64,000 nt of DNA from Williamsia limnetica (GTDB taxonomy: Bacteria > Actinomycetota > Actinomycetes > Mycobacteriales > Mycobacteriaceae), in assembly GCF_003217475.1 (NCBI RefSeq), contig NZ_QJSP01000020.1:48437-112436 (forward strand), read 5' to 3'. Position numbers and translations under genes: made by a program. The notes below the pieces were generated by a model. It was given only the letters and a program-made list of their open reading frames with translations. It made no database searches and was not told the DNA's origin. Each line of letters starts with the position of its first letter. Position 1 is the stretch's first letter. Positions 59,912 through 64,000 of the stretch are shown piece by piece.

Positions 59912-60940
59912 TCAGTCGCTGTAGACGTTGAGGGCGAAGTCGGCCAGGTCGGGGAACGGGCTGTTCTCCGCGAAGGCGACGGATTCGGCGATGTCGGCGT
60001 CGACCTCGGCCCAGATGTTGGCGAACTCACCTTCGGTGACGAGGCCCTCGGACACTGCCCGCGCCTCGAGCAGCTTGATGGCGTCCCGCTCTTTCCACGC
60101 CTCGACCTCTTCCTGGGTGCGGTACGTCTTACGGAGACCCTTCACACCCTGGTGGTCGTAGTAGCGGTAGGTCTTGGCCTCGACCAGCGTCGGGCCACCA
60201 CCGTTGCGGGCGCGTTCGACGGCGCGGCCCACTGCAGCGCGCACCGCGATGGCGTCCATGCCGTCGCAGATTTCGCTGGGGAAGCCGTACGCAGGCGCAC
60301 GATCGGCGACGTTCTCGAGCTTCATGTGGTCGCGCAGCGCGGTGAACTCGGCGTATCCGTTGTTCTCGCAGACGAAGACGACCGGCAGTTCGAGGATGCC
60401 CGCCATGTTCGCGGCTTCGTGGAAGGCGCCGATGTTGCTGGCGCCGTCACCGAAGAACGGGATTGCCACGGTGTCTTCACCGCGGTACTTGGCGGCGAAG
60501 GCCGCGCCGACGGCGATGGGGATTCCGCCGCCCACGATGCCGTTGGCGCCGAGCATGCCGATGGAGAGGTCGTTGATGTGCATCGAGCCGCCACGTCCCT
60601 TGCAGTAACCGTCGACCCGCCCGAACAGCTCGGCGAACATCTGCCGGAACTGGGCGCCCTTGGCGACGGCGTGACCGTGCCCGCGGTGGGTCGAGGAAAT
60701 CTGGTCCGTATCGCGCAGGTTGCTCATCGCACCCGCGGCGACGGCCTCCTGGCCGACGTACAGATGGAGGAAGCCGGGGAGTTTGCCGCCCTCCATGAGG
60801 CGGCCGGCCTCGGTTTCGAACTGGCGGATCCGGACCATCCGCCGATGGAGGTCCAGAAGCACCTCACGGCTGGGCGTCGGGTCGTTCGATCCGACGGGCT
60901 CGATGGCCTCACGGGTTGCGTTTGTCGCGGTCGAAGTCAC
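59912..60940 (-). CDS. E1 alpha subunit of an acetoin/pyruvate dehydrogenase-type complex
   Basis: GTG 60940 with GAAGAGG about 8 bases upstream is the likely start (342 residues); the frame stays open to 61024 but that would reach into the operator region. Thiamine-diphosphate motif: FFGDGASNIGAFHEAANMAG and CENNGYAEFTAL (GDG-x..NN). SSTHRGHGHAVAKGAQFRQM and GRGGSMHINDLSIGMLGANG are closest in style to acetoin dehydrogenase AcoA. It decarboxylates a 2-oxo acid or cleaves an acetoin-like diketone/ketol. First gene of the minus-strand operon. Confidence 0.93.
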   Translation of the reverse strand: MTSTATNATREAIEPVGSNDPTPSREVLLDLHRRMVRIRQFETEAGRLMEGGKLPGFLHLYVGQEAVAAGAMSNLRDTDQISSTHRGHGHAVAKGAQFRQMFAELFGRVDGYCKGRGGSMHINDLSIGMLGANGIVGGGIPIAVGAAFAAKYRGEDTVAIPFFGDGASNIGAFHEAANMAGILELPVVFVCENNGYAEFTALRDHMKLENVADRAPAYGFPSEICDGMDAIAVRAAVGRAVERARNGGGPTLVEAKTYRYYDHQGVKGLRKTYRTQEEVEAWKERDAIKLLEARAVSEGLVTEGEFANIWAEVDADIAESVAFAENSPFPDLADFALNVYSD

Positions 60941-61008
60941 CACGAGCACCTCTTCTCTGTGTCCAAACAATGCAGCGACGAAGTTCGGGCTGACTTTGTT
61001 TACGTCTT

Positions 61009-61064
61009 CTACAGTATGGACCACAACTGTAGCCCAATGTAAGTAGAATCACTATAAAGTTACT
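61009..61064. promoter_or_regulatory. Divergent operator region of the E1/E2 operon and the second acyl-CoA synthetase
   Basis: CTACAGT (61009-61015) and ACTGTAG (61026-61032) form a perfect inverted repeat with a 10-base spacer. ATAAAGTTACT (61054-61064) is identical to 34550-34560 upstream of pyc. The same ACTGTAG half-site is found at 25235-25241. Divergent promoters in 60941-61156 are probably controlled here. Confidence 0.5.
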
Positions 61065-61156
61065 AAGGTCTGAGGTCAGGCTGCTTCTTACTTGACTTGG
61101 TGTCCAGTAAATCGCACCATAGGCCCGGACGTGGACCGTTTGAAGGAGAAAAGTCG

Positions 61157-62701
61157 ATGCTCGACCGAATCAGAGATCGGGCGGTGTCCGACCCCACCGG
61201 GGTCGCACTGATCGACGACAACAGCTCATTGACGTGGACCGAGGTCGCGGACGCCCTCGATGCGCTCGGCGAGCACTTCATCGCACTCGCCCCCGATTCC
61301 GACGAACGCGTCGCGGTGATCGGTGAGAACACCGTCGAGACCCTGCTCGCGCATGCCGCGGCGATCGGTCGCGGCGTCGGGACGGTCGCGGTGTCTCGGC
61401 AGCTCAAGCCCGCCGAGATGGCCGATCAACTGCTCGACTCCGGCGCGGTGGCCGTGGTGACGGGGCCGCTGGGCCTGGCATCCTCTGTAGCAGCGGCACA
61501 GAAGACCGTTTTGCGAGCCGTCGTCGTCCACAACACCGAGGCAGGCGACGGAACAGTCCCGTGGCGAGATGTCGTGACCCCAGTCGAGGCCGCAGCATCC
61601 GCCGCGCCGACGGAGCGACCCGCCCGTCCCCCACTCGTCTACACCTCCGGCACCACTGGTCGCGCCCGCGGCACGCAGGTGCGCTGGCTTCCCGCCCCCG
61701 TCGACACGGCCCAGGAATACGCCGATGCAGTGGCCGCCCGATCGGGCTACCCCGCGGGCGTCCACCTGGTGGTCGGCCCGCTGCAGCACAACGGGCCACT
61801 CACCGCGATCCGTCACCTGCTGTCAGGTCGACCTGTGGTCGTCATGGGCCGGTTCGACGCCGAACGCGCGTTGTCACTGATCGAGACCCACCGGGTCACC
61901 TCCACCCTGATGGTCCCCACCCACTTCCAGCGCCTCCTGGCTCTTCCCGAGGCGACGCGCGCGAAGTACGACGTTTCGAGTCTGGAGTGGGTTGCCCACA
62001 CCGGCTCCGCGTGTCCGGCGGACGTCAAACGCGCGATGATCGACTGGTTCGGACCGATACTCGTCGAGTCCTACGGCGGCAGCGAGATCGGTTCGGTCTG
62101 CCGGATCGATTCCGTCGAATGGCTCGCGCACCCTCGGTCGGTCGGGCGGGCGACGCCGCCGTTCGAGGCAGTCGTCGTCGGCTCGGACGGCACCGAACTG
62201 GGCCGCGGCGAGGTGGGAGTCCTCGGATTCCGCACCCCACCCGAACGCAGCGTCGTCTATCACGCCGACCCCGAAAAGACCGCTGCTGCATACATCTTGC
62301 CGGGTGTCGCCACCCTTGGCGACGTCGGATATGTCGACGAAGACGGATACGTCTTCATCACCGATCGGGTTGCGGACATGGTGGTGTCGGGCGGCGTCAA
62401 CCTGTACCCGGCCGAGAGCGAACGCGTCCTGCTGACTCATCCCGCGGTCGCCGAGGTCGCGGTGATCGGTGTGCCCGACGACGATCTGGGTGAATCCCTG
62501 CTCGCACTCGTCGTTCCGGAGCCCGGAGTAACGCTCGACATCGGCGAGCTGAAAGCGTTCGCCAAGGACTCGATGGCGTCATACAAATGCCCCAAGAAGT
62601 ATGTCGTCGTCGACGAACTGGCCCGCAACGTGATGGGCAAACTCGACAAGAAGGCACTGCGCGCCCCGTACTGGAGCACCGACCGCACCATCGCCGGCTA
62701 G
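61157..62701 (+). CDS. Acyl-CoA synthetase (AMP-forming)
   Basis: Start ATG 61157 with GAAGGAGAA upstream; 514 residues. ANL motifs: LVYTSGTTGRARGTQV (A3, with an Ala-Arg instead of the usual Pro-Lys), VESYGGSEIGSV (A5), LGDVGYVDEDGYVFI (A7), DRVADMVVSGGVNLYPAESE (A8) and ARNVMGKLDKKALR with the Lys (A10). A second acid:CoA ligase of the island, divergent from the E1/E2 operon, so possibly acting on a later or parallel acid intermediate. Two histidine phosphatase genes follow on the same strand. Confidence 0.92.
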   Translation: MLDRIRDRAVSDPTGVALIDDNSSLTWTEVADALDALGEHFIALAPDSDERVAVIGENTVETLLAHAAAIGRGVGTVAVSRQLKPAEMADQLLDSGAVAVVTGPLGLASSVAAAQKTVLRAVVVHNTEAGDGTVPWRDVVTPVEAAASAAPTERPARPPLVYTSGTTGRARGTQVRWLPAPVDTAQEYADAVAARSGYPAGVHLVVGPLQHNGPLTAIRHLLSGRPVVVMGRFDAERALSLIETHRVTSTLMVPTHFQRLLALPEATRAKYDVSSLEWVAHTGSACPADVKRAMIDWFGPILVESYGGSEIGSVCRIDSVEWLAHPRSVGRATPPFEAVVVGSDGTELGRGEVGVLGFRTPPERSVVYHADPEKTAAAYILPGVATLGDVGYVDEDGYVFITDRVADMVVSGGVNLYPAESERVLLTHPAVAEVAVIGVPDDDLGESLLALVVPEPGVTLDIGELKAFAKDSMASYKCPKKYVVVDELARNVMGKLDKKALRAPYWSTDRTIAG

Positions 62702-62727
62702 TTCGGCGAACCCACTGGAAGGCATTC

Positions 62728-63327
62728 ATGATCGAGGTTTTGTTCGTCCGGCACGGCCAACCCGTTTCGCGGGTGCGTAATCCGGGCCTCGCGCCCGAGG
62801 GGATCGCGGATGCCCGCAAGCTCGCCACCTGGCTGCGGCACGAGCAGATCGACGCGATAGTCGCGAGCCCACTCGCCCGGGCGCTCCAGACCGCAGAGAC
62901 CGTTGCCGGGGGAATGGGACGCGAAGTCGATCTGGTGCTCGAGGATCTCCGGGAGTGGGACGACGACATCAGTCCCGAGGACTACATGGCCCTCGAGGAC
63001 ATGGCCCCCGATGACGCCCGGCTGACCGCGGTACGCGATGGCCGATTCGAGGAGTACGTGCCCGCCCTCAACCTGCCGAAGTTCCGGGCCCGCGCACGCT
63101 CGGCGCTGGAGCAGATCTTCGACCGGTACGAATCCGGCCGCGTGGTGGCAGTGGCTCACGGCGGAATCATCAACGCGGCCGTCGCCGACGTCCTGGAAAT
63201 GCCGAAGACGTTCTGGCACAACCCCGCATACACCTCGGTCGCCCGGGTTCGGAAGCTCGATTCGGGCGTGATCATCGTCGACTCGATCAACGACACCGCA
63301 CACCTGCGCGGCACGGTGACGGTATGA
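62728..63327 (+). CDS. Histidine phosphatase family protein
   Basis: Start ATG 62728 with GGAAGG about 5 bases upstream; 199 residues. MIEVLFVRHGQPVSRVRNPG carries the R-H-G motif with the phospho-accepting His, SPLARALQTAETV the second Arg, LREWDDD the acidic residue and VAVAHGGIINAAVADVL the second catalytic His. The full fold ends normally (ARVRKLDSGVIIVDSINDTA). It lies 26 bp after the acyl-CoA synthetase and overlaps the next phosphatase by 4 bases. It removes phosphate from a small molecule or protein, which is notable beside a PEP-phosphotransfer system. Confidence 0.9.
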   Translation: MIEVLFVRHGQPVSRVRNPGLAPEGIADARKLATWLRHEQIDAIVASPLARALQTAETVAGGMGREVDLVLEDLREWDDDISPEDYMALEDMAPDDARLTAVRDGRFEEYVPALNLPKFRARARSALEQIFDRYESGRVVAVAHGGIINAAVADVLEMPKTFWHNPAYTSVARVRKLDSGVIIVDSINDTAHLRGTVTV

Positions 63328-63947
63328 CCCAGATGGTCGACGCAACAGCCGTCCTCGATGACACCCTGGCGAACGCCAGCAGGGTCATCCTCGTCAGACA
63401 CGGATTACCCGGCGATCTCGGTGTGGCTGATCCCGGACTCGGAGACGAAGGCATCAGCCAGGCACAGCGATTGGGTGAATGGCTGCGGGACGAACCTGTG
63501 GCGCAGGTTGTCTCCAGTCATTACACCCGTGCTCACGAGACCGCGCTGTTCGCGGCCGAGCCGCATGGCCTCGACGTCTTTGTCGACGAGAGATTGCGGG
63601 AATGGGACAGCGACCGGACCACGTACTCCACGCCGGAGGCCATCGCAGAGACGCCGCGCGGAAAAGCGTTTGCAGAAGCCCGCTTCGACGACTTCATCCC
63701 GGACTACGACAAGGTCGAACTCGCCGCACGTATGCGCGCAGCGGTGCTCGAGGCCGTCCAGCGGGCTCCGGGACAACTGACGGTTGTCGCTTCTCATGGC
63801 GGCGCCATCAACACGCTGCTCACCGACATCCTGCAGGCGCCGTCGCCGTTCTTCTTCAATCCCGGCTACACCTCGATGAGCCGCATCGCCGTGATGCGTT
63901 CAGGCTGTCGACGGTCACGTAATTCCTCAGGGGTTTCCGTCAGGTAA
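63324..63947 (+). pseudogene. Histidine phosphatase family protein, C-terminus lost at a junction near 63.9 kb
   Basis: The start overlaps the previous stop (ATGA). RVILVRHGLPGDLGVADPGL carries the catalytic His, SSHYTRAHETALFA the second Arg position, LREWDSDRT the acidic residue and TVVASHGGAINTLLTDILQA the second His. Up to NPGYTSMSRIAVM it parallels its neighbour (NPAYTSVARVRKL); from about base 63900 the sequence turns into RSGCRRSRNSSGVSVR and ends, missing about 20 C-terminal residues (counterpart SGVIIVDSINDTAHL). This suggests insertion of foreign DNA. All catalytic residues are upstream of the break, so residual activity is possible. Confidence 0.6.
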
Positions 63948-64000
63948 TTCCCCATGTCCGAGCGTGCTGGGGTCAGCGTAGCTGAGCAGGTCGGGTGGGG
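63900..64000. mobile_element. Possible left end of an inserted element, cut by the window edge
   Basis: From about 63900 the sequence no longer fits the phosphatase. It has two copies of GTAATTCC in similar contexts (ACGTAATTCCTCAGG and AGGTAATTCCCCATG, about 23 bases apart) and, from ATG 63955, an open plus-strand frame reading MSERAGVSVAEQVGWG. The start would suit a transposase or regulator, but 15 residues cannot show it. No terminal inverted repeat can be confirmed without the other end. Confidence 0.3.

Overview
The window is a piece of a high-GC actinobacterial chromosome, most likely from the order Mycobacteriales (Gordonia, Rhodococcus or a relative). The first 18 kb keeps the mycobacterial order dnaB / rplI-rpsR-ssb-rpsF / GT87 membrane protein / ponA / DUF5318 / PadR-ino1. 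Other pointers are an MmpL-type RND exporter, F420/LLM-type oxidoreductases and a mycofactocin-type SDR. No rRNA, tRNA or CRISPR array was seen.

Layout. 1-7.4 kb: the start of dnaB, interrupted exactly in its P-loop by an intein that the window edge cuts off; a MarR-MmpL-lipocalin module; and the rpsF-ssb-rpsR-rplI ribosomal/replication operon. 7.5-18 kb: a kinase-like/CrtC-AttH-like fusion, two convergent GT87 mannosyltransferase-like membrane proteins, a GNAT enzyme, the class A penicillin-binding protein, and inositol-3-phosphate synthase with its PadR neighbour. 18-24 kb: small unlinked genes (NTF2-like, secreted protein, SDR/TetR, HEAT-repeat protein, STAS protein, FabH-like KAS III, B3/4-domain protein, and a tiny Asp-rich protein made of five perfect 13-residue repeats).

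24.3-63.3 kb is one large catabolic island with a single recognisable regulator, a FadR-type GntR protein at its left edge. It holds two acyl-CoA synthetases, enoyl-CoA hydratase, two large/small pairs of acyl-CoA dehydrogenases, several SDR, zinc-alcohol and aldehyde dehydrogenases, two LLM monooxygenase-like proteins, a thiolase-like protein coupled to a DUF35 protein, a complete set of E1alpha/E1beta/E2 subunits of an acetoin/pyruvate-dehydrogenase-type complex without E3, pyruvate carboxylase, and a ribose-type ABC importer with two tandem substrate-binding lipoproteins. Two PEP-utilising-enzyme homologues are embedded in it: a 579-residue protein with only the phosphohistidine part, and an 848-residue PPDK-like protein whose ATP-grasp half looks inactive while its phosphohistidine and PEP-binding parts look intact. 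Together they could form a PEP-driven phosphotransfer system that activates a substrate of the pathway. The divergent promoter regions at 25.2, 34.6, 47.3, 50.15 and 61.05 kb share short motifs (TGTACATAGTT and AGTTACT), so the island looks like one regulon. I read it as import of a polar or cyclic compound, oxidation of alcohol/aldehyde groups, CoA activation, beta-oxidation-like steps and a final C-C cleavage feeding pyruvate and acetyl-CoA. The substrate is not evident from the sequence.

The right end carries two adjacent histidine-phosphatase genes. The second loses its C-terminus at an abrupt junction near 63.9 kb, probably where a mobile element begins.
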